Origin: Neoechinorhynchus agilis
Taxonomy: Eukaryota > Acanthocephala
Length of the DNA: 64,000 bases
NCBI GenBank assembly: GCA_051530055.1
Contig: CM121342.1
Coordinates: 7,440,001-7,504,000, forward strand
Direction of reading: 5' to 3'
How positions within the stretch are numbered: position 1 is the first letter of the stretch; each line of letters starts with the position of its first letter. The notes under the pieces were generated by a model, which was given only the letters and a program-made list of their open reading frames with translations, did not search any database and was not told where the DNA came from. The position numbers were made by a program, and so were the translations under genes. Below are positions 1 to 11,639 of the stretch, piece after piece.

Positions 1-1289
<1,289 letters not shown>

Positions 1290-3435
1290 TGCCTTAAAAA
1301 AGCGAAGAATATTCTATGTTAAAATCAAAAGACCAAACGAATTTGGCCACCACGACGTTCTTTCCAAACAAGGAAAAAAACCGAGATATTCTGCGGGAAA
1401 AAAAGAAAGGTTTAAGATCCACAAAAATCTCAAATGAATCGCCTTAAAAAACCCAACTTTATAGAGAGAATTTTCTAGTTTAAAATAAAAACATCAACAA
1501 TTTGGTCACGACGGCGTTATTGTCCAACAGCGAAAAAAAATCGAGATATTCTGCGGGAAAAAAGAAAGGTTTAAGATCCACGAGATCTCAAATGAATCGC
1601 CTTAAAAAACCCAACTCTATAGAGAGAATTTTCCGGTTAAAATAAAAACATCAACAATTTGGTCACCACGGCGTTATTGTCCAACAGCGAAAAAAAATCG
1701 AGATATTCTGCAGGAAAAAAGAAAGGTTTAAGATCCACGAGATCTCAAATGAATCGCTTTAAAAAACCCAACTCTATAGAGAGAATTTTCCAGTTTAAAA
1801 TAAAAACATCAACAATTTGGTCACGACGGCGTTATTGTCCAACAGCGAAAAAAATCGAGATATTCTGCGGGAAAAAAGAAAGGTTTAAGATCCACGAGAT
1901 CTCAAATGAATCGCCTTAAAAAACCCAACTCTATAGAGAGAATTTTCCGGTTAAAATAAAAACATCAACAATTTGGTCACGACGGCGTTATTGTCCAACA
2001 GCGAAAAAACCGAGATATTCTGCGGGAAAAAAAGAAAGGTTTAAGATCCACGAGATCTCAAATGAATCGCTTTAAAAAACCCAACTCTATAGAGAGAATT
2101 TTCTAGTTTAAAATAAAAACATCAACAATTTGGTCTCCACGACGTTCTTTCCAAACAAAGAAAAAAATCGAGATATTCTGCGGGAAAAAAGAAAGGTTTA
2201 AGATCCACGAGATCTCAAATGAATCGCTTTAAAAAAACCCAACTCTATAGAGAGAATTTTCCAGTTTAAAATAAAACCATCAACCATTGGGCCATCACGA
2301 CGTTCTTTCCAAACAAAGAAAAAAATCGAGATATTCTGCGGGAAAAAAAGAAAGGTTTAAGATCCACGAGATCTCAAATGAATCGCTTTAAAAAACCCAA
2401 CTCTATAGAGAGAATTTTCTAGTTTAAAATAAAAACATCAACAATTTGGTCTCCACGACGTTCTTTCCAAACAAAGAAAAAAATCGAGATATTCTGCGGG
2501 AAAAAAGAAAGGTTTAAGATCCACGAGATCTCAAATGAATCGCCTTAAAAAACCCAACTCTATAGAGAGAATTTTCCAGTTTAAAATAAAAACATCAACA
2601 ATTTGGTCTCCACGACGTTATTGTCCAACAGCGAAAAACCGAGATATTCTGCAGGAAAAAAGAAAGGTTTAAGATCCACGAGATCTCAAATGAATCGCCT
2701 TAAAAAACCCAACTCTATAGAGAGAATTTTCCAGTTTAAAATAAAAACATCAACAATTTGGTCACGACGGCGTTATTGTCCAACAGCGAAAAAAACCGAG
2801 ATATTCTGCAGGAAAAAAGAAAGGTTTAAGATCCACGAGATCTCAAATGAATCGCTTTAAAAAACCCAACTCTATAGAGAGAATTTTCCAGTTTAAAATA
2901 AAAACATCAACAATTTGGTCACGACGGCGTTATTTCCAACAGCGAAAAAATCGAGATATTCTGCAGGAAAAAAGAAAGGTTTAAGATCCACGAGATCTCA
3001 AATGAATCGCCTTAAAAAACCCAACTCTATAGAGAGAATTTTCCAGTTTAAAATAAAAACATCAACAATTTGGTCTCCACGACGTTATTGTCCAACAGCG
3101 AAAAACCGAGATATTCTGCAGGAAAAAAGAAAGGTTTAGGATCCATGAGAGCTCAAATGAATCGCCTTAAAAAAACCCAACTCTATAGAGAGAATTTTCC
3201 AGTTTAAAATAAAAACATCAACAATTTGGTCACGACGGCGTTCTTTCCAAACAAAGAAAAAAACCGAGATATTCTGCAGGAAAAAAAGGTTTAAGATCCA
3301 CGAGATCTCAAATGAATCGCTTTAAAAAAAACCCAACTCTATAGAGAGAATTTTCTAGTTTAAAATAAAAACATCAACAATTTGGTCTCCACGACGGCGT
3401 TGTTTCCAAACAAGGAAAAAAACCGAGATATTCTG
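1290..3435. repeat. Tandem satellite, ~156-bp unit, about 14 copies
   Basis: The landmark CGAGATATTCTGC recurs at about 1381, 1541, 1698, 1855, 2010, 2167, 2326, 2483, 2639, 2796, 2951, 3108, 3264 and 3421, so the period is 155-160 bp. Each unit also carries AAGATCCACGAGATCTCAAA, ACTCTATAGAGAG and a variable GTCACGACGGCGTTATTG or GTCTCCACGACGTTCTTT segment, two variants that alternate irregularly. AGATCT and CTCTATAGAG are small palindromes within the unit. Runs of A around each junction vary in length and account for most period differences. Short open frames across the array are by-products of the repeat. The array abuts the 3' end of the small gene at 3496-3735. Confidence 0.95.
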
Positions 3436-3495
3436 CGCGACGACTCAGGCTTCTTCTTTCCGTTGTTTTTTGCAAAAGGATGTTTGGATCCTACT

Positions 3496-3735
3496 TCAAA
3501 AGTGGATAAAGTTAAAGGAACATTCTGAGTAGCCAATACACCGATAATTGATGAGGTAATGGATTTCACGTGAGACCTGATTATTGATATGGATGAATGT
3601 GTGATTTGTATCAGAAACGGCGAACATTAACGAATCCACGTGATCCACCGCAACGACGGCTTTGTGAGTGTTGAGAGCGAACATTGAGAAGAGTTGTAGA
3701 AATGTGAGAAAACAAAGTTCTTGGATCCAAAGCAT
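3496..3735 (-). CDS. Small predicted secreted protein, unknown family
   Basis: The minus-strand ORF has 79 residues. It starts MLWIQELCFLTFLQLFSMFA, a convincing signal peptide, followed by a short mature part with an NHT glycosylation sequon. A second minus-strand frame (3360-3569, reading ITSSIIGVLATQNVPLTL and on into the satellite) overlaps the end, so the gene may change frame near 3570-3590 or be spliced there. I cannot decide which. The ATG lies about 15-22 bp after a TATA-like element, and a perfect TGACGTCA lies just upstream, which argues for a real promoter. I do not recognise the family. The 3' end runs into satellite DNA and may be damaged. Confidence 0.45.
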   Translation of the reverse strand: MLWIQELCFLTFLQLFSMFALNTHKAVVAVDHVDSLMFAVSDTNHTFIHINNQVSREIHYLINYRCIGYSECSFNFIHF

Positions 3736-3748
3736 CGTGCGTGTGCGT

Positions 3749-3781
3749 ATATATTTAGAGTTACGTCTCGTTATGACGTCA
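3749..3781 (-). promoter_or_regulatory. TATA-like box and CRE palindrome upstream of the 3735 gene
   Basis: Reading the minus strand, TGACGTCA (3774-3781) is followed by AAATATATA (about 3749-3757), then the ATG at 3735. TGACGTCA is the consensus CRE bound by CREB/ATF bZIP factors. The same octamer occurs upstream of the Tim8 gene at 39188-39195. The arrangement is suggestive only. Confidence 0.4.
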
Positions 3782-4169
3782 TAGACGTTTCACTGACGTA
3801 AACACTTGTCGTTTGAAGAGTCGAAGACGTTTCTCGATCCTTAAAGTCTCGTCCGTGAACTTTCCCAAAATATCATTGAACGACGCTGTGTGGACTTATA
3901 GAAGCATTCACGATAAACACCAAAAAAACAAAATACCTTTGGATTTGTGCGAATCCGTTGATTGAGCCTGTAAACATCTCTCTCTCTCAGTTTTTGTATC
4001 GAAAAACAACACAAACCCATTTTGTAATAACCGCCCCCCCCAGGTTAAATTTCGGTTTTTTAGCATTTTTGCTTTCGAAATACATAATCAACAACAGAAT
4101 TTTCTTATCTAATATTCCCTTGTCCAATTTTCTCGAGAATTCGAAATGCTCTCAATATTGGAAATGCCA
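3782..4169. other. Intergenic, no feature recognised
   Basis: AT-rich sequence with a C-run near 4031. No coding homology is seen; the short open frames here have no recognisable domain. Confidence 0.4.
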
Positions 4170-4875
4170 TTAAAAAAAGCAAGAATAACTGGCAATGAAT
4201 ATAGAGGGAAAAAGTAATGGAGGCTCCGAAATGTCAAAAATAAACTTTTGTTTTTTAACCGCTTATATTGCTCAAATGAGGACAATCGTTCGAAAAAAGA
4301 TAACATGCGATTTTGAAATCAGTCGATAATCCACAAAATGATCAACAGTCTATTGAGCAAACCGATTATCGTCGATATGACCGTGAAGAAGGAGTAAAAC
4401 CCCGAAATATTGGTTTCCAAAATAAACATTTGTTTTCTAATCGCTTATATTGCCCAATTGATTAAAAAGATAAGATGCGATCGGGAAATCAGTCGATAAT
4501 CAACGAACTTATCAAAAATCGGTTGAGTAAACCGATTCTCGTCGATATGACCGTGAAGAAGGAGTAAAACCCCGAAATATCGGTTTCCAAAATAAACATT
4601 TGTTTTCTAATCGCTTATATTGCTCAAATGAGAACAATCGATAAAAAAAGACAACGTCCGATTGGGAAATCAGTCGATAATCAACGAACTGATCAACAGT
4701 CGGTTGAGCAAACCGATTATCGTCGATATGACCGTGAAGAAGGAGTAAAACGCCGAAATATCGGTTTCCAAGATAAACATTTGTTTTTTTAACCGCTTAT
4801 ATTGCCCAAATGAGGACAATCGATTAAAAAGATAACGTCCGATTGGGAAATCAGTCGATAATCCACGAACTTAAG
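4170..4875. repeat. Tandem repeat, ~170-181-bp unit, about four copies
   Basis: The landmark CCGTGAAGAAGGAGTAAAAC recurs at 4381, 4551 and 4732, with flanking partial units. Each unit contains GGGAAATCAGTCGATAATC, the inverted pair GGTTGAG...AAACCGAT, CCGAAATATCGGTTTCC (itself a palindrome) and a segment reading TCGCTTATATTGCCCAA. Copies differ by small indels and substitutions. It is unrelated to the 1.3-3.4 kb array. Confidence 0.9.
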
Positions 4876-5725
4876 GGAGAAAGGTGGTTTCAAGTGGCGT
4901 TAAAAAGCGTTGTCAGAGATGGCAGGTGACGCAGTTTTTTAAATTTTAGTTAGATTGTACAATCACAAAAGTACAATGAACCATTCAGCGTCAAGATTGA
5001 AATTGTGCACTAAATTGGAAGCAGTTTCTCGTAGAAATTTATCAAAAATATTTAGAACAACTGAAACGATTACTTGAAATGAAGATCGCAATGATAAGTA
5101 CACGAACTCGCAACTGGATAAAAATTAACGATCTTACTCCAAGACGAAATGCTTAGATGATCTACGCCACGGAGCATTACGGCACTCAAAACAACCCAAA
5201 ATTTAGTAGACTTTAACGCTCACGAAAACATTTGATCGTGACGGCAACGTAAACGACTTAGTGCAGACGATCTTTTTAGGAATGTGATGAATTTTAGACA
5301 AAAGGATGTATTAAATTTAAGTCGCCCGAGAAAAAGCTGACAGCTCAATCAATGGTTCAGCTCGTACAGGTTTTGTAATATTACTTATTAACATTTCGAA
5401 AACTCTGGCTTTAGTTGTAGGCGAAGCAGTTATAAAAAATGATGCATCCAAGTTCAAAAGTCACTAAGATCGATCCCTAATAAGAATTTCATATTTGCGG
5501 TTCATTGTACCTGAGATTATAAAAAGAAAGCGACAGATCTATTCCTTCTATTGATTGTGGAATAGATCACGAAAAATACTTCTATTTCTCCGAATGAGAG
5601 TATATTTGCCACCTTTCCGCTGTTCGCTTTTTCTAATGGTTCATCTTACGAATATAACGTCTATTGATATCATTGCCATATTCATTCTTTAACAAACGTT
5701 TGGTCAAAATATTAAGACGACATCA
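4876..5725. other. Intergenic, no gene recognised
   Basis: About 850 bp of AT-rich DNA. I find no open frame with a recognisable domain, no tRNA boxes and no strong repeats. It leads into the first foldback element. Confidence 0.4.
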
Positions 5726-5910
5726 TAGAGAATTGTCGTTGAAGTGAATTTGATTCGAGTTTGGCGATGTTTTTCCCCCGAGCTTAAATTGTAGAAAACT
5801 TACAAACATTATAACTGAAGAGGTAAGCAAAAAGTTTACGAAATATTTTAAAATAAGTGATCAACACTATCAAAAATCCGAGGGAAAAACATCGCCAAAG
5901 TCGAATTAAG
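5726..5910. repeat. Foldback element with hammerhead-like core
   Basis: The arm TTTGGCGATGTTTTTCCCC (about 5761-5779) returns inverted as GGGAAAAACATCGCCAAA (about 5880-5900). Just inside the right arm, 5815-5844 reads CTGAAGA, one spacer base, a GTAAGC/GTTTAC stem with an A-rich loop, then GAAAT. The same unit recurs at 7590-7825, both ways round, sharing ATCATAGAGAATTGTCGT at its left edge. It is probably non-autonomous and related to Penelope terminal sequences. Confidence 0.7.
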
Positions 5911-6767
5911 ACGATAATTCGTTATCATTGAAATAATCGCCTTTAAAACTTACAAAAATGATTTTTAATTGGGTTGCATTTAAGGCCTCAATAAAGCGTC
6001 TCGTGAAAGTTTATTCAATGAGTTTCGATCTAATTTGTACAAACTTTAAGCTTTAAACATTTGAAAATGTGTTCAAGTACTCAGATGAATTAGTCAGGAA
6101 ATAAGCCATCGTCTTTTTAAAGAAGTATCGCAAAAGCAGTTGCAATCTCTCTCTCATAACATCCGGAACGATATGACCCAAGGGAATTAATACGTAACAA
6201 TGAAGTTAGCATCAGACCTTTGGAATGTCTTTAAAGGACAAAATCGATAGTTGTCTAATATCGCAATAAAGCAAAATCGATACCTGGTGTTCTTAGATGG
6301 TTTTCCATGAGTCTCGATTATGTCAAAGGCAAAGATAGGAAAACAATATTCTTTGAACCGAAAAGGTTTGTTTTGCTCATAACCATTATTTGGAAGAGAT
6401 GACTGAGGAAGCCGAATTACTGCTATTTTATTCTCATCTAATTAATCCGTTCGCGTGGCGCAGAAGTTCCTTATATGAAAAATAAGCTCACTTCTCTTCT
6501 AAATAATCCATGTCGCATTCTAACCATTTGGATCAATAGTCAATAAAATTCGATTGTGAATGAATGTAAAAATAATTGAAGGTTTCTAATCGAACTCGTC
6601 TCTATATCCAACATTTGGCAGCTATAAACAATTACGTTATCTGTTGTTGATAATAAAAAAAAGTCTAAAATGTTTAGCTTAAGTTGTTAATGGATACCAA
6701 AGACGAAACATTATTGAATTTTTATTAGCAATAGAAAATGGCGTCTTATTTATAATATTATTCGACT
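5911..6767. other. Intergenic, no gene recognised
   Basis: AT-rich non-coding sequence with no recognisable frame, tRNA or tandem repeat. It lies between two foldback elements. Confidence 0.4.
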
Positions 6768-6993
6768 AAAATTTTGGTGAAAATAATCCGCCGGTCATAA
6801 CCTATATTTGATTTTGATTTGAGATATTTCGCAGAGGAGGTAACCTCGCCTCATCAGTCATTGTTTGTACACAACTCACATAATTAAAAACTTAGAAGCA
6901 ATGACTGATGAGGCGAGGTTACCTCCTCTGCGAAATATCTAAAATCAAAATCAAATATAGGTTATGACCGGCGGATTATTTTCACCAAAATTA
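6768..6993. repeat. Near-perfect palindrome (arms ~95 bp, loop ~35 bp) with hammerhead-like cores
   Basis: The left arm (6768-6863) begins AAAATTTTGGTGAAAATAAT and ends CATCAGTCATTG. The right arm (6898-6993) is its reverse complement with very few mismatches, one being an extra or missing G near GATATTTC. Reading outward from the loop, each arm gives ACTGATGA, a GC-rich stem, then GCGAAATATCT. The near identity of the arms implies a young element or active gene conversion. There is no ORF. Confidence 0.9.
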
Positions 6994-7496
6994 TAAACTT
7001 TGACTAACCCGAAGGATTTTCTCCAGCGATGATTTGTTGGATTATTTCTAAACCGAATGCTTTCAAAAAAAGACTTTGAATCAAGCGGTTTTTATTTCGG
7101 AATATTATGGGCTCTAACGACGAATTTTCTCAAATGGTTTAGACAATATCTGATAGATCGCTACAAGCTTAAAGGTTGACATGGGAAAGTTGGCTGAAGA
7201 AACCAAGTAAACGATGAAGACAAAAATACTCAAGACAAGCTGTTAGGAGACGTCACTTATGCATAAGACTGGTTTCGAGACTATCTCGAGAAGCATTGGA
7301 TTCGTAACTTATGATGGTAGTTTCCGCAATTGTAGGAGGTAACCGTGACCTAACCAAAAGATAGCGAATTTCATTTTCGGTTTTTATGTGCTTTTATTTG
7401 GACGATCAACTTGTGGCTCTCTTTTTTCCACTTTAAGTCGTAGTTGAACGATTTAACACTTTAAAAAACCTTTGATTTTGTCCAAATTTTATGAAA
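6994..7496. other. Intergenic, no gene recognised
   Basis: Non-coding. The fragment CCGAAGGATTTTCTC near 7009 also occurs near 57788 and in the 39.9-41.5 kb array, so part of this stretch derives from a dispersed repeat. Confidence 0.4.
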
Positions 7497-8362
7497 CTTT
7501 CTTAGTTTTGCCACTACTCGGATTCAAAAATTCACTAATCTATATTCTCCCCCCTTGAGGTTTGTCATTCCTTTTATCAAATAATTGATTTATATCATAG
7601 AGAATTGTCGTCGGCGTGAATTCGATTCGAGTTTGGCGATGTTTTTCCCCGGATTTTTGATAGTGTTGATCATTTATTTTAAAATATTTCGTAAACATTT
7701 TGCTTACCTCTTCAGTTATATTGTTTGTAAGTTTCCAACATCAGTTGAAAAAACTTACAAACAATATTACTGAGGAAGTAAACAAAAAGCTTACAAAATA
7801 TTTTAAAATAAGTGATCCACATCAACAATAATTGATTTATTTTTGATAATTTTCGGCCTTCGTTTAGGCCTTTTTCATTAGTCTATTGTTTTCGATGAAA
7901 GATTCGAGTAAGCTTTCAAGTAAGCTACTGAGATTTAGAAATCTTATAGATTAGTAATTAAAGACAAATCAATAAATTCTCGAGAATCTGTAAAACTTTA
8001 CCTATTTTTTCTTCACAAAAGGTTTTACGCTGGGAATTAAGTTTTGGAGGACCATTCAGAAAAAAGGTAGTGTTCATTACGGATAAGACTGTCCAAAGCA
8101 GCAGTAGGAGGACGAAATGCATTTCGATGCTAATGAACGATAAGTTTAACGGAAAAACCGAAATTCCCTAAGTATTTTGTTTTAATTTACAAGAGCAATA
8201 GGCTGACAACGAAGGCCTTTGCGAAATCCGAAAATTATCAAAAATAAATCAATTATAATTCGCTATAAAAAAATGAGAAAATGTCGGAATTACCCGAGAG
8301 AGGTATTAGTGAATTTTTGAATCCGAGAGGTGGCAAAACTACAAAAAAAGAAAGTATTTTTT
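7497..8362. repeat. Nested inverted-repeat element, three levels
   Basis: Outer inverted repeats: 7497-7545 (CTTTCTTAGTTTTGCCAC, GGATTCAAAAATTCACTAAT) match the reverse complement of 8308-8362. Inside lies a foldback (about 7590-7825) of the same family as 5726-5910. A second TIR pair follows: 7829-7875 (TGATTTATTTTTGATAATTT, CGGCCTTCG) returns inverted at 8205-8258. The layout is an element that received at least one other element. A diverged stretch of the outer family recurs at about 9605-9690. No transposase frame is visible, so it is non-autonomous. Confidence 0.75.
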
Positions 8363-8529
8363 CCCCTGCTGAAGATAATAACTGTGGGATTTCGAGACTA
8401 TCGAAAGGGTTTTAGGAATATGAAATAAAATATAACTGGGAATCTCGAGACGTGTCGCTAAGTTAAGAAAAATAGATATTTTTTAGCGAAAAGCAGTTTT
8501 ATAACTTTCACTTTTATCTCGAAACACTT

Positions 8530-8600
8530 AAACAACCTGAAGAAGTCCGACGAAACAGACGAAATATTAAGAATAATAAATCAAAATCTATTTTTGTTAT
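8530..8600 (+). repeat. Penelope-type 3' tail remnant with hammerhead-like core
   Basis: At 8537-8565 the sequence reads CTGAAGA, A, GTC...GAC, GAAAT, then an AT-rich tail with ATCTATTTTTGTTATCACC. The same order, GTCC...GGACGAAATATT followed by CTATTTTCTCAATCACC, closes the Penelope remnant at 14.0-14.1 kb. It is a tail left without its coding part. Confidence 0.5.
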
Positions 8601-9013
8601 CACCAAAAATAGCATCGATAACTTTATCGCGTTCATTTCGTATGGCTCCGCTGAATAAAGTAATCCACAAATCAATGCATAGCAGTATTAATTCAGCATT
8701 TTATAAGTCGTTCAATCTCAAGAATGACTCAATTTTAGTAATTGAGCGATTAAAAACGCCTCCGTTGAGCGATGTGGAATGTAACGACAGACTTGTTCAG
8801 CAGCGAGAATGTTTCGCCCACGTAACTATTTATAAATGCTTCATGTCGAAAGGAATGAGAGGAACTCGAGGATGGTTTCGTTTGCGTTTCCTGCTTTTTT
8901 TTCAGCTTGAGCAGATTCATATCGACACTGTGGTCGGCGTCTTTCCTTATCGAACAAAACAAATCTTAAAATATCGAAATGAATATCACGATAAATCCTT
9001 ACACAGAGGATAA
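8594..9013 (+). CDS. Doubtful 139-codon open frame
   Basis: An open frame right after the Penelope-like tail. The product has no signal peptide, no membrane segment of note and no family I recognise; composition is unremarkable. It begins with TTG in this frame, and the first ATG lies about 16 codons in. In an AT-rich repeat zone this could be chance. Listed for completeness with low confidence. Confidence 0.12.
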   Translation: MLSPKIASITLSRSFRMAPLNKVIHKSMHSSINSAFYKSFNLKNDSILVIERLKTPPLSDVECNDRLVQQRECFAHVTIYKCFMSKGMRGTRGWFRLRFLLFFQLEQIHIDTVVGVFPYRTKQILKYRNEYHDKSLHRG

Positions 9014-9180
9014 ACATTACTATCCAGTGAGGGACACGGCTAGTTTTATGGACACGACCTCAACCCGCGACGAACTGGGTCGCCATTGATTCATTAAGTA
9101 TATTATTTAGCATATTACTAAACATTGTTGGATTAAAAACATTCATGCACTGAATTTAAAAAGATCGGATAATTCCGACA

Positions 9181-9594
9181 TTTCCTCAAGGTTTGTCATC
9201 GAAAACATGAACATTAGAGCGTTATCCTACGGACCGGCAAATCATTGGACCAAACAGGGACTCGGCAAAAGTATCTCACAGAAATCATTCGGTGAATCGT
9301 GGATATCAAATTGATTTTGATGGCGCTAACGTGTGACTAGCGTACAGCCATATTTACGAAATCGTTTGATAATGGAAGCCATCGAAATAGGCTGCTCAGT
9401 TCAACCGATGGAAGGTAATAAAGCCAACACATCGGTTTGAAATCGCCAATGAAAAGGCAGTGGTACCATTTTTGCTGGAGTTTCACATGGACTTTGAGTC
9501 TAGGAACACGAGTTTGGCTCAAATATTGCCCGATAATATCTAGTCTACAGGATAACGCTATAATGTTCATGTTTTAAATGGCAAACCTTGAAGA
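9181..9594. repeat. MITE-like TIR element, ~414 bp
   Basis: The left terminus 9181-9230 contains CTCAAGGTTTGTCAT, ACATGAACATTAGAGCG and TTATCCTA. The right terminus 9545-9594 is its reverse complement with about four differences. No transposase frame is recognised; the open frame on the minus strand inside it (9337-9570) ends in the TIR. Clear target duplications are not visible. Flanking sequence (9605-9690) resembles the outer part of the 7.5-8.4 kb element, so the two may have nested. Confidence 0.7.
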
Positions 9595-9789
9595 AATATA
9601 TAAAATAAATCAGTGAATTTTAATCCATGATGTGGTATAACTACCAGAACAAAGTACATTTTCCCCAGAAGATAATAACCCAAGACATAAAGTAATCAAC
9701 TCACTCGTTCGCTATCCTGGCAACTTTCGACTTTTCACAGGTCAGCATTTTGAATTGCTAAGGAAGCATTCAGTCAATATATTTTTTAT
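9595..9789. other. Intergenic, diverged repeat flank
   Basis: The stretch 9605-9690 (AGTGAATTTTAATCC..., AAGATAATAACC) is a diverged match to 8303-8395. No gene is seen. Confidence 0.35.
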
Positions 9790-11429
9790 CAACTATAAAG
9801 CAAATTTAGAATATTGTAATGGATATTTAATGCTTTTATAATCACGCTTTAAACCTATACTTTATACAAAAGACAGAATAAATCATAATTAACCTGTAAA
9901 ACCTTTGAGATTTGCATAAAAGCATTCCGCTGAGATTTTTACGTTCAAATTACCATTTGACTGGAATTACGATTATGTCAATGCGCTTTAGCTGGACAGT
10001 TTTGGGCTTTGTTGTCTCGACTTAACCTTCGTAAACAATATTTTACTCTAAAATTTCATAAAATCTGACATTTGTTACGAATACCAAAAAAAAAGGTTTC
10101 AAAGTCTACCATCTTCATTTCGGCTTATTTTGTTCGTCCAATTAATATTTTGCGAATCACATAAACATTTCATTGGAATCGGTTCGCAATATGTACTATT
10201 AGCGCTCGACTATCTCACGAATACCTTTTTGAAGTGTTTTGGACACAGAACTTTAGCTTCAATTCTCAATAACACTAACTAACTTGCAACCTGATAAATG
10301 ATTAATAAAGTTAAAAACAATTATAACTTAATACCGCCGTGCCCACACATTTGATATTTTTCAAATATTGGAACGTTTTACCAGAAGTAAAATAAAAACG
10401 AGCTTCAATTGCACTTCTTTAAATCTCGAATGAATTCGAAAGTTAATGCATTTAAGAGAACAAAGAATATATCTTCGAATAAAAGTTCTATGACAATCGC
10501 AATTCATAAATTAATGGAAACGTACTTAAAAGATTAACGAAACCTTTTGTGCGCTGATTCCGTTTCGGTAGTATTTAAACAATCGACAGCCGTAAACTAG
10601 TTATAATTATTCGCATAACTCCCTAAATTTAGGCATGATTCAAATTCGATTTGCACTTGAAGAGAAAAGTGTTATTTAAAATGATAAATAGCTATTATTC
10701 CTTTTTAATTTTGTATTGGAAATGCACTTGTCATACAAGTAACTCAAAATTCGAGTTACAACTTAAACAAATGCCGGGTTTTTATACAACTCCTCAGTGA
10801 TTAAACATTCTCGGAGCGCTCTTGAATAAGAGATTTATTGAAAATAGACCCATATTTCGAGCGCTGTTGACATCAGAATTTCCTAATGCGTACTGATGAT
10901 CATCGTTGGTCTTCATTATCATTTAAATTGTTTTCTAGCTGTTTCAACAAATAATTAAAGCGTATTGAGGGGCATACGGAAATCACAGCGGAAAATCTCG
11001 CATGTTTCTTAGGACAAAGAGAAGACTTTTCAGAGAGCTAAAAGATAAAAGTTGTAATCTTAATGTAATCGCGTCCTCACATGGTTTTAGTTTCTGCATT
11101 GTAGTCGAAAAGTAAGACGGTGACTAGTTAAGATGGTACAGGTTATACCCACTTTTCCGATGAATTCTTTACGAAGTTCCTCCCGGGATTTCTACTTTAA
11201 CTTGAAGATGAAAACTAAAGTGAATCAGCAATGAGCTCTTACACAGTGAGTTAATCTTAATCATTTTCTTTGATAATCCTACAAAACGAAAGGATCGACA
11301 AACTCCTTGTCAGACAGCATGAAATGCTTTTTCCACAAAGTCCATATTTTGTACGTTTTCAAAACGATGATAAATTAGGACTACATCGAAGGAAATCGAT
11401 GTTTTAAATATTAACTTAGGCATACCGAG
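9790..11429 (+). repeat. Copy A of the mucin-family 5' block (segmental duplication)
   Basis: Three segments recur elsewhere. Segment 1 (about 9790-10080, CATTCCGCTGAGATTTTTAC) recurs at 30640-30995 and 36985-37240. Segment 2 (10135-10760, AGCGCTCGACTATCTCACG) recurs almost base for base at 28862-29485. Segment 3 (about 11150-11430, TCCTCCCGGGATTTCTAC) recurs at 31100-31380, 37375-37640 and, inverted, 58905-59165. In copies C, D and E segment 3 lies directly 5' of a mucin gene, so it is the family's promoter/5' region. The stretch 10760-11150 is non-coding and shows no other match I can see. Confidence 0.85.
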
Positions 11430-11625
11430 AGCACAAAAACCGAGGGCATAACCGATAGATTCAGGGTCAACAACCGAGAGCACCGAAGAGACAGTAACCG
11501 AATGCACAATCTACAGATTACCAGAATCAAAAACCGAGAGCACCGAAGAGGCAGCAACCGAATGCACAATCTACAGATTCACAGAATCAACAATCGAGAG
11601 CATCAATGCATTCCTACTGATGAAG
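11430..11625 (+). pseudogene. Mucin-family remnant A (Thr/Ser repeats only)
   Basis: Repeats of ACCGAGAGCACCGAAGAG and ACCGAATGCACAA..., encoding TES/TEES-like units, directly follow the 5' block, as in the intact relatives. There is no start codon in place and no chitin-binding domain. The reading ends where the Penelope element begins near 11640. It shares its repeat variant (GAATGCACAA, CAGATTCACAGAATC) with remnant B at 29.5-30.3 kb rather than with the intact copies. Confidence 0.7.
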
Positions 11626-11639
11626 CAAAATAAAATTGA

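Noticed and set aside
1659-3139. Open frames of 74-86 codons along the first satellite
   Set aside because: They are created by the repeated unit, share the same sequence, and have no start context or domain.
9337-9570. 77-codon minus-strand frame as a transposase remnant
   Set aside because: Its end lies inside the TIR of the 414-bp MITE and it has no recognisable transposase motif.
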